Assembly (NCBI GenBank): GCA_964640965.1
Contig: CAZXJB010000070.1
Coordinates: forward strand, 1-14,509
DNA length: 14,509 nucleotides
Origin: HRBIN12 sp964640965
Lineage (GTDB): Bacteria; Actinomycetota; UBA4738; HRBIN12
Direction of reading: 5' to 3'
Positions 1-6,877 of this stretch are shown here, piece by piece. Made by a program: the position numbers and the translations under genes. Every line of letters starts with the position of its first letter. Position 1 is the stretch's first letter. The notes under the pieces were generated by a model, which saw only the letters and a program-made list of their open reading frames with translations, made no database searches and had not been told where the DNA came from.

Positions 1-246
1 GCCTGCGCCGAGCGCCTGGCGACCGGGGGGGTCGCGGCGGGCAGCCGGAGCGCCACGCTCGTCGCCCGGCTCGTCGCCCTCGCGGCGCTCCGACGCGAGG
101 AGAGCCGCGGCGGCCACCACCGCGAGGACTTCCCCGAGCCCCGGGCGGCGTGGCGGCTGCGGCAGGTGGTGGACCGCCGGGGGTGGGCGATCGTGCCCGT
201 CGCCCTCGAGCCCGCCGCCCCGACGGGATCCTCGTCGGGACCATAG
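1..246 (+). CDS. nadB: C-terminal fragment of L-aspartate oxidase (probable), 5' end outside window
   Basis: An open frame from base 1 to the TAG at 244-246 gives 81 residues. It contains ESRGGHHREDFPE, the conserved C-terminal signature of the fumarate reductase/L-aspartate oxidase flavoprotein superfamily. SdhA at 1213-2949 carries the related ESRGAHWRDDHP. After the motif this fragment has a short tail, as NadB does, and lacks the long SdhA C-terminus with its conserved Trp-Leu-Lys-His segment. NadB oxidises L-aspartate to iminoaspartate in the first step of de novo NAD synthesis, in the cytoplasm. FAD-binding and catalytic residues lie outside the window, so the call rests on the C-terminal motif alone. 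A second SdhA/FrdA-like subunit is the alternative. Confidence 0.62.
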   Translation, partial: ACAERLATGGVAAGSRSATLVARLVALAALRREESRGGHHREDFPEPRAAWRLRQVVDRRGWAIVPVALEPAAPTGSSSGP

Positions 247-347
247 CCTGGACCGTCGGCCGGGGATCCCTCCGGGCACGACGGACCGGCGCACGAGGCC
301 ACGCCCGCCTTCGACGGGCCGTCCGCCGGACCCCCGACCGCGCGCGC

Positions 348-353
348 TAGAGT
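348..353 (+). promoter_or_regulatory. Putative -10 box of the sdhCDAB operon
   Basis: TAGAGT fits the actinobacterial TANNNT -10 consensus and lies 30 bp before the sdhC GTG. A start site near 360 would give a leader of about 24 nt containing the GGAGGG ribosome site (371-376). No clear TTGACA-like -35 lies 16-18 bp upstream. The rest of 247-383 shows no gene. Confidence 0.45.
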
Positions 354-383
354 GAGGGGCGTCTCGCACCGGAGGGAACGAAC

Positions 384-779
384 GTGGCCAAGCCGAGAGC
401 GGACGTCGGGACCCTGTACCGAGGGAGCCCTGGCCAGTGGTCGTGGCTCGCCCACCGGGTCACCGGCGTCGCCATCATCCTGTTCCTGTTCGTGCACGTG
501 GTGGACACCGCGGTCGTCGGCTGGGGCCCCGAGGCCTACGAGCGCGTGAGCTCCGTGTACCACAACTGGTTCGTGCGGCTGCTCGAGCTCGGGCTCGTGG
601 CCGCCGTGCTGTACCACGCGCTGAACGGCGTGAAGATCATGGTCTTCGACTTCTGGCCGAGCACGGCCCGGTACATGCGGCCGATCTCGACGGCGACCAC
701 CGCGCTGTTCGTCCTCGCGATGGTCCCGATCACGTGGATCATGGGTGCCGCGATCCTCCGCCTGCTGGGGTGGTTGTGA
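384..779 (+). CDS. sdhC: Succinate dehydrogenase cytochrome b556 subunit SdhC
   Basis: This 131-residue protein is a membrane anchor of succinate:quinone oxidoreductase (complex II), which carries electrons from succinate to quinone. Three hydrophobic segments (about 25-45, 64-86 and 101-127) match the SdhC fold. SxxxHRVTG at 20-28 corresponds to the quinone-site Ser/Arg region of the family. YHALNGVKIMVFD at 77-89 carries His78, the likely axial haem b ligand (E. coli His84). The GTG start is chosen because GGAGGG (371-376) lies 7 nt upstream and the N-terminus AKPRADVGTLYRGSPGQWSW is family-like. It is the first gene of sdhCDAB; its TGA shares one base with the sdhD ATG (TGATG), implying translational coupling. 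Confidence 0.93.
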   Translation: MAKPRADVGTLYRGSPGQWSWLAHRVTGVAIILFLFVHVVDTAVVGWGPEAYERVSSVYHNWFVRLLELGLVAAVLYHALNGVKIMVFDFWPSTARYMRPISTATTALFVLAMVPITWIMGAAILRLLGWL

Positions 780-1216
780 TGGCCGTGCGGACGAGCGAGC
801 GCGCTACCCACCCGGAAGCCCCCGCACCCCTCGTCTCACGGCAGCGACCCGCCGGCGGGCTCGAGCTGTGGGCGTGGCTGTTCATGCGGATCTCCGGCCT
901 CGTGCTGCTGTTCCTCGCGGTCGGCCACGTCGTGATCATGCACGTGCTCGACGAGGGGATCGACCGCGTGGACTTCGGCTTCGTCGCCACGAGGTGGGGC
1001 AGCCCGTTCTGGCGGACCTGGGACTGGGCGCTGCTCACGCTCGCGCTCATCCACGGGATCAACGGGCTGCGCGTGATCGTGCAGGACTACGTGCGGCGGA
1101 CCGCCGTGCGCTTCTGGGTGAACATGGCCTTCTTCACGCTCGGGTTCATCCTCTTCGTGCTCGGGACGGTCATCGTGTTCACCTTCGATCCGAGCAGATG
1201 GCCGGGGGCGGTATGA
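779..1216 (+). CDS. sdhD: Succinate dehydrogenase membrane anchor subunit SdhD
   Basis: The second integral membrane subunit of complex II, 145 residues with three hydrophobic segments (about 33-55, 82-102 and 112-136) after a polar N-terminus of about 27 residues. IHGINGLRVIVQDY at 91-104 contains His92, the expected second haem b ligand (E. coli His71). It is followed by the Asp-Tyr pair (103-104) that lines the quinone site in E. coli SdhD (Asp82-Tyr83). With SdhC this makes a two-subunit, single-haem anchor as in E. coli, not the one-chain di-haem type. The ATG overlaps the sdhC stop and the TGA overlaps the sdhA ATG (ATGA at 1213-1216), so the operon is tightly coupled. Confidence 0.93.
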   Translation: MAVRTSERATHPEAPAPLVSRQRPAGGLELWAWLFMRISGLVLLFLAVGHVVIMHVLDEGIDRVDFGFVATRWGSPFWRTWDWALLTLALIHGINGLRVIVQDYVRRTAVRFWVNMAFFTLGFILFVLGTVIVFTFDPSRWPGAV

Positions 1217-2949
1217 CGACCTTCCACACCTACGACGCGGTGATCGTCGGCGCGGGGGGCGCGGGCCTGCGCGCGGCGATCGAGGCCGCCGACGTGCGGA
1301 CGGCCGTGATCTCCAAGCTCTACCCCACGCGCTCGCACACGGGCACCGCCCAGGGCGGCGTGTGCGCGGCCCTCGGCAACGTCGAGGAGGACTACCCCGA
1401 GTGGCACGCCTTCGACACCGTCAAGGGCGGCGACTACCTGGTGGACCAGCCCGAGGCGCTCCTCATGTGCGAGGAGGCGGTCGACGCGATCTACGAGCTC
1501 GAGCACTGGGGGCTGCCGTTCAACCGGACCCCCGACGGCAGGATCGACCAGCGCCGCTTCGGCGGCCACACGCGCAACCACGGCGAGGCGCCCGTCAAGC
1601 GCGCCTGCTACGCGGCCGACCGCACCGGCCACATGATCCTGCAGACGCTCTACCAGCAGTGCGTGAAGCGCAACGTCCGGTTCTTCAACGAGTTCTACGT
1701 GATCGACCAGCTCTTCGCCGACGACGGCCGCTGCGCCGGGGTCGTCGCCTACGAGCTCGCGACCGGCGAGCTCCACGTCTTCCGCGCCAAGGCCGTGCTG
1801 TACGCGACCGGCGGCTCGGGGCGGATGTTCAAGGTGACCTCGAACGCCCACACGCTGACGGGCGACGGCCAGGCGATCCTGTACCGGCGCGGCATCCCCA
1901 TGCAGGACACGGAGTTCTTCCAGTTCCACCCCACCGGGGTCTACAGGATGGGGATCCTGCTGTCGGAGGCGGTCCGCGGCGAGGGGGGCATCCTGTTGAA
2001 CGCCGAGGGCGAGCGCTTCATGGAGCGCTACGCCCCCACGGTGAAGGACCTCGCGCCGCGGGACATGGTCTCGCGCGCGATCTACCAGGAGATCAAGGAG
2101 GGCCGCGGCGCCGGGCCGAACAAGGACGCGGTCTGGCTCGACGTCCGCCACCTCCCCCGCGAGGTCATCGAGGAGAAGCTGCCGGACGTGACCGAGTTCG
2201 CCCGGATCTACCTCGGCGTGGAGCCGACGCGCGAGCTCGTGCCGATCCAGCCCACGGCCCACTACGCGATGGGCGGGATCCCCACCGACGCCGACGGCCG
2301 CGTCGTCGTGGGGCCCGAGGCCACCCCGGTCCCGGGCCTGTACGCGGCCGGCGAGTGCGCGTGCGTGTCGGTCCACGGGGCGAACCGGCTCGGGACGAAC
2401 TCGCTGCTCGACATCGTCGTGTTCGGCCGGCGGGGCGGGCGGCACCTCGCGGGGTTCTGCCGCGACGCGGACCTGCCCCGGCTGCCGGAGGATCCGGAGG
2501 GCCCCGTCCGGGAGATGCTGGAGGGCATGCTCGCGCGCGAGCGCGGCGCGAGGGCCGCCGACATCCGCACCGAGCTGCAGGAGTCGATGTTCGACCTCGC
2601 CTTCGTCGTCCGGACGGACGAGGGCCTGCGCAAGATGCAGGAGATCCTCGGCGGGCTCCGCGAGCGCTACGCCGAGGTCCTCGTGCAGGACAAGGGGTCG
2701 AGGTACAACACCGAGCTCATGGAGGCCGTGGAGCTCGGGTTCCTCCTGGACAACGCCGAGCCGCTCGTCGCCGCGGCCCTCGCCCGCACCGAGAGCCGGG
2801 GCGCGCACTGGCGGGACGATCACCCGACGCGCGACGACGCGAACTGGCTGAAGCACTCCCTCGCCTACCGGGAGCCGGACGGCTCGGTGAGGCTCGAGTA
2901 CAAGCCGGTGCGGCTCGGCATCTACGAGCCGGCGGAGAGGAAGTACTGA
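1213..2949 (+). CDS. sdhA: Succinate dehydrogenase flavoprotein subunit SdhA
   Basis: Catalytic subunit of complex II, 578 residues, oxidising succinate to fumarate with covalent FAD on the cytoplasmic face. Seen in order: the Rossmann GAGGAG (13-18); RSHTGTAQGG, with His42 as the FAD-linking histidine (E. coli His45); FHPTG (238-242) with His239; EAVRGEGG (252-259) with Arg255, the proton-transfer arginine (E. coli Arg286); HYAMGG (350-355) with His350; and HGANRLGTNSLLD (388-400) with Arg392 (E. coli His354 and Arg399). The C-terminal ESRGAHWRDDHP and WLKH segments are intact. Length is normal for the family and no key residue is missing. Products feed electrons to SdhB and fumarate to the fumarase encoded nearby on the minus strand. 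Confidence 0.97.
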   Translation: MTTFHTYDAVIVGAGGAGLRAAIEAADVRTAVISKLYPTRSHTGTAQGGVCAALGNVEEDYPEWHAFDTVKGGDYLVDQPEALLMCEEAVDAIYELEHWGLPFNRTPDGRIDQRRFGGHTRNHGEAPVKRACYAADRTGHMILQTLYQQCVKRNVRFFNEFYVIDQLFADDGRCAGVVAYELATGELHVFRAKAVLYATGGSGRMFKVTSNAHTLTGDGQAILYRRGIPMQDTEFFQFHPTGVYRMGILLSEAVRGEGGILLNAEGERFMERYAPTVKDLAPRDMVSRAIYQEIKEGRGAGPNKDAVWLDVRHLPREVIEEKLPDVTEFARIYLGVEPTRELVPIQPTAHYAMGGIPTDADGRVVVGPEATPVPGLYAAGECACVSVHGANRLGTNSLLDIVVFGRRGGRHLAGFCRDADLPRLPEDPEGPVREMLEGMLARERGARAADIRTELQESMFDLAFVVRTDEGLRKMQEILGGLRERYAEVLVQDKGSRYNTELMEAVELGFLLDNAEPLVAAALARTESRGAHWRDDHPTRDDANWLKHSLAYREPDGSVRLEYKPVRLGIYEPAERKY

Positions 2950-3716
2950 TGGTGGGTGACGTGGGCGAGGTGCTCGAGACCTCGGACCGGCGGCGGGCCG
3001 GCGCGAGCGGCGCGGTGACCCTCACGCTGCGGATCCGGCGCTACAACCCGGAGCTGCGCGGGGAGGAGTCCTGGTGGGACGAGTTCACCATCCAGGCCGA
3101 CCCGAACGACCGGCTCCTGGACGCGCTCCACCAGGTGAAGTGGTACCACGACGGGACGCTGGCCCTGCGGCGTTCCTGCGCGCACGGGATCTGCGGCTCG
3201 GACGCGGTGATGGTGAACGGGCGGAACCGGCTCGCGTGCAAGGTGCTGGTGCGGGAGATCGCCCCGAAGGCCACGGTCGAGCCGATCCGCGGGCTGCCGG
3301 TCCTCAAGGACCTCATCGTGGACATGGAGCCGTTCTTCGAGGGGTACCGCTCGGTCCTGCCCTACCTCATCAACGACGAGGGCGAGCCCGACGGCGAGCG
3401 CCTGCAGTCGCCGGAGGAGCGCCACCGCTACGACGACACGACCAAGTGCATCCTCTGCGCCTGCTGCACGACCTCCTGCCCGATCTTCTGGGGCGACGAG
3501 GGCTACGTCGGCCCGGCCGCGATCGTCCAGGCCCACCGGTTCATCTTCGACTCGCGGGACCAGGGCGCCCGGGAGCGCCTGCGGATCCTGGCGGACAAGA
3601 CGGGGGTCTTCCGCTGCCGCACGACCTTCAACTGCACCGATGCCTGCCCCCGGGGGATCGAGGTCACGCGGGCGATCCAGGAGGTCAAGCGCGAGATCCT
3701 CTTCGACCGGTTCTGA
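2949..3716 (+). CDS. sdhB: Succinate dehydrogenase iron-sulfur subunit SdhB
   Basis: The 255-residue electron-transfer subunit of complex II. [2Fe-2S] ligands are Cys77, Cys82, Asp85 and Cys97; the Asp in CGSD is also found in E. coli SdhB, so it is not a defect. CILCACCTTSCP (167-178) supplies Cys167, 170 and 173 of [4Fe-4S] plus Cys177 of [3Fe-4S]. CRTTFNCTDACP (223-234) supplies Cys223 and 229 of [3Fe-4S] and Cys233 of [4Fe-4S]. About 22 polar residues precede the first beta strand. The ATG overlaps the sdhA stop (TGATG). This is the last gene of sdhCDAB; I see no strong intrinsic terminator in 3717-3805. Confidence 0.96.
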   Translation: MVGDVGEVLETSDRRRAGASGAVTLTLRIRRYNPELRGEESWWDEFTIQADPNDRLLDALHQVKWYHDGTLALRRSCAHGICGSDAVMVNGRNRLACKVLVREIAPKATVEPIRGLPVLKDLIVDMEPFFEGYRSVLPYLINDEGEPDGERLQSPEERHRYDDTTKCILCACCTTSCPIFWGDEGYVGPAAIVQAHRFIFDSRDQGARERLRILADKTGVFRCRTTFNCTDACPRGIEVTRAIQEVKREILFDRF

Positions 3717-3765
3717 GCGCTCCCGCTGACGGCCTCCCGGCTCGCCGACGCCTGCCCGGGTGCGG

Positions 3766-3771
3766 TATAGA
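3766..3771 (+). promoter_or_regulatory. Putative -10 box for the DUF1918 gene
   Basis: TATAGA, inside GGTATAGAT, is an AT-rich island in a GC-rich spacer, 34 bp before the chosen ATG. A start site near 3778 would leave a leader of about 28 nt carrying GGAGG. No good -35 is visible. Confidence 0.4.
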
Positions 3772-3805
3772 TGTGGTACCGGAACCGAGCGAGATGGAGG
3801 TCGAG

Positions 3806-4006
3806 ATGCAGGCGAAGGTCGGAGACCACATCATCGTCGAGTCCGAGCACGTCGGCACCCCCGAGCGCCGGGGCGAGGTCCTCGAGGTGATCCACGGCGA
3901 GTCCGGCGTGCGCTACCGGGTCCGCTGGCAGGACGGCCACGAGACGATCTTCAGCCCGAGCGCCGGGGCCGTGCGGATCGTGAGCAAGGAGCCGGCGGCC
4001 AGCTGA
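3806..4006 (+). CDS. DUF1918 domain protein
   Basis: A 66-residue soluble protein matching the small DUF1918 family, known mainly from actinobacteria. Recognisable features are the VGDHIIVESEHVG opening (5-17), PERRGEVLEV (19-28) and YRVRWQDGHE (38-47), with the typical GDxxxV...G...RxGxIxEV...YxVRWxDGHE pattern. It probably forms a small SH3-like beta barrel; no biochemical function is established to my knowledge. Of two in-frame ATGs (3794 and 3806) I chose 3806, because GGAGG at 3796-3800 sits 5 nt upstream and MQAKVGD is the usual N-terminus. It lies 89 bp after sdhB with its own possible promoter, so it is probably not part of the sdh operon. Confidence 0.85.
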   Translation: MQAKVGDHIIVESEHVGTPERRGEVLEVIHGESGVRYRVRWQDGHETIFSPSAGAVRIVSKEPAAS

Positions 4007-4016
4007 CCCTCACGCC

Positions 4017-4034
4017 GGGCCCCGACCGGGGCCC
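4017..4034 (+). terminator. Hairpin downstream of the DUF1918 gene
   Basis: GGGCCCC, GACC, GGGGCCC: a perfect 7-bp GC stem with a 4-nt loop, 10 bp after the DUF1918 stop. It is symmetric, so it could also serve the minus-strand unit ending at 4049. An overlapping alternative hairpin (4029-4047, loop TTC, one mismatch) is possible. There is no T-tract, so an intrinsic terminator is inferred only from position and stem strength. Confidence 0.5.
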
Positions 4035-4048
4035 CCTTCGGGAGCCCG

Positions 4049-4210
4049 TCAGCAGCCGGGCTGCCCCGGGTGGCCGCAGCAGCCCCGCAGGGCGGCCCGC
4101 GCCCGGTTCCGCAGCGTGAGCGCGAGCTTCGTCGGCAGGGGCGCGTCCGAGCTCCGCCAGTTGGTGAAGAAGTCCCGGGCGCGGGCCCGCAGCTCCTCGG
4201 CCAGGCCCAT
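4049..4210 (-). CDS. Small Cys-rich ORF following the fumarase genes
   Basis: A 53-residue reading frame. ATG is the complement of 4208-4210, 2 nt after the fumarase beta TAG; TGA is the complement of 4049-4051. The N-terminal half is helical and charged (GLAEELRARARDFFTNWRSS), and a basic stretch follows (LRNRARAALR). The protein ends in CCGHPGQPGC, with three Cys and one His in ten residues, which could bind metal. I do not recognise a named family, although CCGxxGxPGC endings look familiar from small actinobacterial proteins (recollection, not a search). Evidence for being real: an intact frame filling the gap, 2-nt spacing implying coupling, stop just before a hairpin, and a composition unlike random GC-rich frames. 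No ribosome site is clear. Function unknown; an iron-sulfur or metal role beside a [4Fe-4S] fumarase is speculation. Confidence 0.66.
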   Translation of the reverse strand: MGLAEELRARARDFFTNWRSSDAPLPTKLALTLRNRARAALRGCCGHPGQPGC

Positions 4211-4212
4211 CG

Positions 4213-4827
4213 CTACCGCGGGGCGCCGAGGCGGAAGCCCTCGGGCAGGAGCTCGTCCTTCCGCCAGGGCGCGACGGCCCGCTCGTAGAAGTCGCGGCCC
4301 TCGCAGTCGTTCACGACCCAGACCGGGAGGTCCTCGACCTCGAGCTCGCGGATCGCCTCCGGGCCGAGGTCCTCGAAGGCGATGACCCGCTGGGACCGGA
4401 TCTGCAGGGCCGCCAGGGCGCCGCCGCCGCCGAGGGCGGCCATGTACACGGCCGTGTGGCGCTTCAGCGCCTCCCGCACGACGGGGCCGCGGCCGCCCTT
4501 GCCGATCATCCCCTTGAGGCCGAGCTCGAGGAGCCGCGGCGTGTACCGGTCCATCCGGCTCGCGGTGGTGGGACCGGCCGAGCCGATCACGTGCCCGGGC
4601 TTCTCCGGGGTGGGACCGACGTAGTAGACGATCTGGCCGGCCGGGTCGAACGGGAGCGGCTCCCCGGCATCGAGCAGCTCGATGAGGCGCTTGTGGGCGG
4701 CGTCGCGGGCCGCGTAGACGACGCCCGAGACGAGCACGACGTCCCCCGCCTCGAGCCGCCGCACGTCCTCGTCCGACAGGGGGGCCCGGATCCGCTTCCG
4801 GCCGTCCTCCAGGATCTCGACGGGCAT
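4213..4827 (-). CDS. Fumarate hydratase class I, beta (C-terminal) subunit
   Basis: A 204-residue protein of the Fe-S hydro-lyase tartrate/fumarate beta family. Signatures are the early RDAAHKR (41-47), YYVGPTP (68-74), GPTTASRMDRYTP (85-97) and GLKGMIGKGG (103-112). With the alpha subunit it makes the iron-sulfur fumarase that interconverts fumarate and malate. The split two-gene arrangement is typical of many archaea and anaerobic bacteria; E. coli FumA/FumB are single fused chains. The ATG lies 1 nt after the alpha-subunit stop, with AGGGTGA just upstream, so translation is probably coupled. L-tartrate dehydratase subunits are homologous; the adjacent mdh and sdh genes favour fumarase. Confidence 0.88.
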   Translation of the reverse strand: MPVEILEDGRKRIRAPLSDEDVRRLEAGDVVLVSGVVYAARDAAHKRLIELLDAGEPLPFDPAGQIVYYVGPTPEKPGHVIGSAGPTTASRMDRYTPRLLELGLKGMIGKGGRGPVVREALKRHTAVYMAALGGGGALAALQIRSQRVIAFEDLGPEAIRELEVEDLPVWVVNDCEGRDFYERAVAPWRKDELLPEGFRLGAPR

Positions 4828-4828
4828 C

Positions 4829-5683
4829 TCAGATCACCCTCGTTCCGGTCCGGTGCGCGTGGCACTCGATGTTCACGGCCACGGGCAGGCTGGCGATGTG
4901 GGTCGCCATCGTCTCGACGTGCACGGCGAGCACGGTCTGCGTCCCGCCGAGCGACTGCGGTCCGATGCCGAGCGCGTTGCAGCGCTCGAACAGCTCGGCC
5001 TCGAGCTCGGCGACGCGCGCGTCGGGGTGGGGCTGGCCGACCTTGCGCATCAGCGCCCGCTTGGCGAGGATCGCCGCGAACTCGAAGTTCCCCCCGATGC
5101 CGACGCCGATGATCCCGGGCGGGCAGGCGTCGGGGCCGGCCTCGGCCACGGTCCGCAGGACGAACTCCTTCACCCCCTCCAGGCCGTCGGAGGGCTTCAG
5201 CATCGCGTGCCGCCCCTTGTTCTCCGAGCCGCCCCCCTTCGCGTCCACCTGGATGCGGATCTGGTCGCCGGGGACGATCCTCGTGTGGATGAACGCCGGG
5301 GTGTTGTCGCCGGTGTTGCGCCGCTCGAACACGGGGTCGCCCACGATCGAGGTCCGCAGGTAGGCGTCGCCGTAGCCGGTCCGGACGCCCTCGTTGATCG
5401 CATCGGTGAGATCGGCGCCCACGATGTGCACGTCCTGACCGACGTCGATGAACACCACCGTGTAGCCGGTGTCCTGGCAGTACGGATACTCGCCCTGGGC
5501 CGCGAGCTCCTGGTTGCGGATCAGCAGGTCGAGGATCTGGCGGCCGATCGGGGACGCCTCCTTCTCCCGGGCCCGCCGGATCGCCGCCGCCATGTCCTCG
5601 GGGACCTTGTAGTTGATCTCCATGCAGAGCTCCCGGACGGCCCGGGTGATCTCCGCGGCATCGACCTCGCGCACCTGTCCCAT
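4829..5683 (-). CDS. Fumarate hydratase class I, alpha (N-terminal) subunit
   Basis: A 284-residue subunit carrying the [4Fe-4S] cluster that activates substrate in class I fumarase. Three conserved cysteines are visible in their usual settings: Cys69 in YCQDTG, Cys187 in ACPPGIIGVGIGG and Cys235 in RCNALGIGPQ. KGGGSENK (149-156) and GGTQTVLAVHVET (246-258) are further family signatures. Length is normal for the split form. GAGGAG (complement of 5692-5697) sits about 8 nt upstream of the ATG and supports this start. It follows mdh by 49 nt on the same strand, so mdh, alpha, beta and the small Cys-rich ORF probably form one operon. Cluster-dependent fumarases are usually oxygen-sensitive; no class II fumC is seen in the window. 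Confidence 0.92.
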   Translation of the reverse strand: MGQVREVDAAEITRAVRELCMEINYKVPEDMAAAIRRAREKEASPIGRQILDLLIRNQELAAQGEYPYCQDTGYTVVFIDVGQDVHIVGADLTDAINEGVRTGYGDAYLRTSIVGDPVFERRNTGDNTPAFIHTRIVPGDQIRIQVDAKGGGSENKGRHAMLKPSDGLEGVKEFVLRTVAEAGPDACPPGIIGVGIGGNFEFAAILAKRALMRKVGQPHPDARVAELEAELFERCNALGIGPQSLGGTQTVLAVHVETMATHIASLPVAVNIECHAHRTGTRVI

Positions 5684-5703
5684 GCCGTCATCTCCTCGCT
5701 GCC

Positions 5704-5709
5704 ATCGTA
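5704..5709 (-). promoter_or_regulatory. Possible internal -10 box before fumarase alpha
   Basis: TACGAT on the minus strand lies in the 49-nt gap between mdh and fumarase alpha, 20 nt before the ATG. It fits TANNNT but has no -35 and could be chance. If active, the leader would be short and include the GAGGAG site. Confidence 0.22.
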
Positions 5710-5732
5710 CGCCGCCCGCGCGGGAACGCCGC

Positions 5733-6656
5733 TCAGAGCTTCGCGAGATCCGCGCACTTGGCGCGGATGCCCTCGGCGGCGGCGCGGAGCGCCGCGAGCT
5801 CGTCGGGGTTCAGCTCGAGCTCGACGATCTCCGCGACCCCGCTGCGCGAGAGGCGCGCGGGCACGCCCACGTAGACGTCGCGGATGCCGTACTGGCCGGT
5901 GGTCCACGCGCACACCGGCATGAGCTCCTCGGTGTTGCGCACGATGGCCTCGACCATCCGCGCGATCGCCGCCGACGGGGCGTAGTACGCGCTGCCCTTC
6001 TTCAGCAGCGAGACGATCTCGGCCCCGGCGTCCCTCGTCCGCTGGTACAGGCGCTCGAGCGTCGCCTCGTCCACGAGCTCCGTGAGCGGACGCCCCTTCA
6101 CCGTCGCGTGTCGGGGCAACGGCACCATCGACTCCCCGTGCGAGCCGAGCGTCATCGCCTCGACCTCGAGCGGCGAGACGCCGAGCTCCTGGCCGATGAA
6201 GTAGCGGAGCCGGGCCGAGTCGAGCACCCCCGCCATCCCCATCACCCGCTCCTTCGGGAACCCGGAGGTCTCGGCCGCGAGGTAGGTCATCTCGTCGAGG
6301 GGGTTCGTCACGACGATGATGACGGCCTCGGGGGATCCGGGGACCACCTGCTCGACCACGCTGCGCACGATGCCGGCGTTCTTGCCCAGCAGGTCCATCC
6401 GGCTCATCCCCGGCTGCCTCGGGAACCCGGCGGTGATGACGACGACGTCGGAGCCGGCGGTGTCCGCGTAGTCGTTCGTGCCGATCACCGTGGGCTCGAA
6501 GCCCACGATCGGGCTCGACTGGCCGATGTCCAGGGCGAGCCCCTGCGGGAGCCCCTCGATGATGTCGATGAGGACGACCTCGCCGAGGCCGCGCTCGACC
6601 AGGCGCATCGCCGTGGTCTGGCCGACGAACCCGCTGCCGACGATCGTGATCCGCAT
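5733..6656 (-). CDS. mdh: NAD-dependent malate dehydrogenase (LDH-like type)
   Basis: A 307-residue enzyme oxidising malate to oxaloacetate in the cytoplasm. The Rossmann loop GSGFVG (7-12) is followed by Asp31 at the end of beta-2, which favours NAD over NADP. Substrate and catalytic residues are present: Arg80 and Arg86 (FPRQPGMSRMD), Asn118 (VTNPLDE), Asp146 and Arg149 (LDSARLR), and His173 (GSHGESMVP). Arginine at 80, where lactate dehydrogenases have Gln, supports malate over lactate. The sequence resembles the LDH-like MDH group. An upstream ATG at 6704 exists, but 6656 is preferred: AAGGAG lies 6 nt upstream and MRITIVGSGFVG is the canonical N-terminus. Probably first gene of the mdh-fumarase operon. 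Confidence 0.94.
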   Translation of the reverse strand: MRITIVGSGFVGQTTAMRLVERGLGEVVLIDIIEGLPQGLALDIGQSSPIVGFEPTVIGTNDYADTAGSDVVVITAGFPRQPGMSRMDLLGKNAGIVRSVVEQVVPGSPEAVIIVVTNPLDEMTYLAAETSGFPKERVMGMAGVLDSARLRYFIGQELGVSPLEVEAMTLGSHGESMVPLPRHATVKGRPLTELVDEATLERLYQRTRDAGAEIVSLLKKGSAYYAPSAAIARMVEAIVRNTEELMPVCAWTTGQYGIRDVYVGVPARLSRSGVAEIVELELNPDELAALRAAAEGIRAKCADLAKL

Positions 6657-6666
6657 GGCGCGCTCC

Positions 6667-6693
6667 TTCCGGTTACGGGCTTCCGGTACGGGC
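6667..6693. repeat. Tandem near-identical 13/14-bp repeat in the mdh leader
   Basis: TTCCGGTTACGGGC is followed directly by TTCCGGTACGGGC; the copies differ by one inserted T. They lie between the mdh -10 box and its start codon, and one copy abuts the ribosome site. They could be a regulator or RNA site, or a chance duplication. Confidence 0.5.
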
Positions 6694-6702
6694 AACGACC
6701 GC

Positions 6703-6708
6703 ATCCTA
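6703..6708 (-). promoter_or_regulatory. Putative -10 box of mdh
   Basis: TAGGAT on the minus strand, 46 nt upstream of the mdh ATG. A start near 6696 would give a leader of about 40 nt containing the tandem repeat and AAGGAG. The same hexamer stands in front of folD. No good -35 is visible. Confidence 0.45.
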
Positions 6709-6807
6709 TCGCCCGCCCGCGACCCCTCCCCGGTCGTCCGGACCTCCCCGGCCGGGTCGGCCGCCCTTGGCCCCGGCGCGCCATGGGTGCGAAGGTCGCC
6801 CTCGCGG

Positions 6808-6813
6808 TAGGCT
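6808..6813 (+). promoter_or_regulatory. Putative -10 box of citrate synthase
   Basis: TAGGCT fits TANNNT and would start transcription near 6820, giving a leader of about 58 nt that contains the 20-bp palindrome and the GGAG ribosome site. No convincing -35 is visible. Confidence 0.38.
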
Positions 6814-6833
6814 CATCGCGAGCGAGGACGCCA

Positions 6834-6853
6834 GGCCGCCCCGCGGGGCGGCC
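6834..6853. repeat. Perfect 20-bp palindrome in the citrate synthase leader
   Basis: GGCCGCCCCGCGGGGCGGCC is identical to its reverse complement. It lies between the putative gltA start site and the GGAG ribosome site (6867-6870). As RNA it would fold into an 8-bp GC stem with a CGCG loop; as DNA it could bind a dimeric regulator. Confidence 0.6.
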
Positions 6854-6877
6854 GGGCCCGGACCACGGAGCGCGAAC

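Noticed and set aside
150..350. 66-codon plus-strand ORF over the nadB end and the sdh promoter region
   Set aside because: Arg-rich shadow; the frame-1 fragment with the ESRGGHHREDFP motif is the real gene here.
1087..2856. 589-codon open frame antisense to sdhA
   Set aside because: It has the Arg/Val/Leu/Gly-rich composition of a GC-driven shadow frame, lies opposite a fully conserved sdhA, and has no ribosome site.
3170..3250. Missing Cys in the SdhB [2Fe-2S] motif (CGSD)
   Set aside because: E. coli SdhB also has Asp at this position, so it is a normal variant and not a defect.
4853..5923. 356-codon plus-strand ORF opposite fumarase alpha and mdh
   Set aside because: Antisense shadow of two well-conserved genes, with typical His/Asp/Arg/Val-rich mirror composition.
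6767..6877. N-terminal extension of citrate synthase from ATG 6767
   Set aside because: The residues are non-conserved and Pro/Arg/Gly-rich, and the likely promoter and leader palindrome lie within them. GTG 6878 has GGAG at proper spacing.
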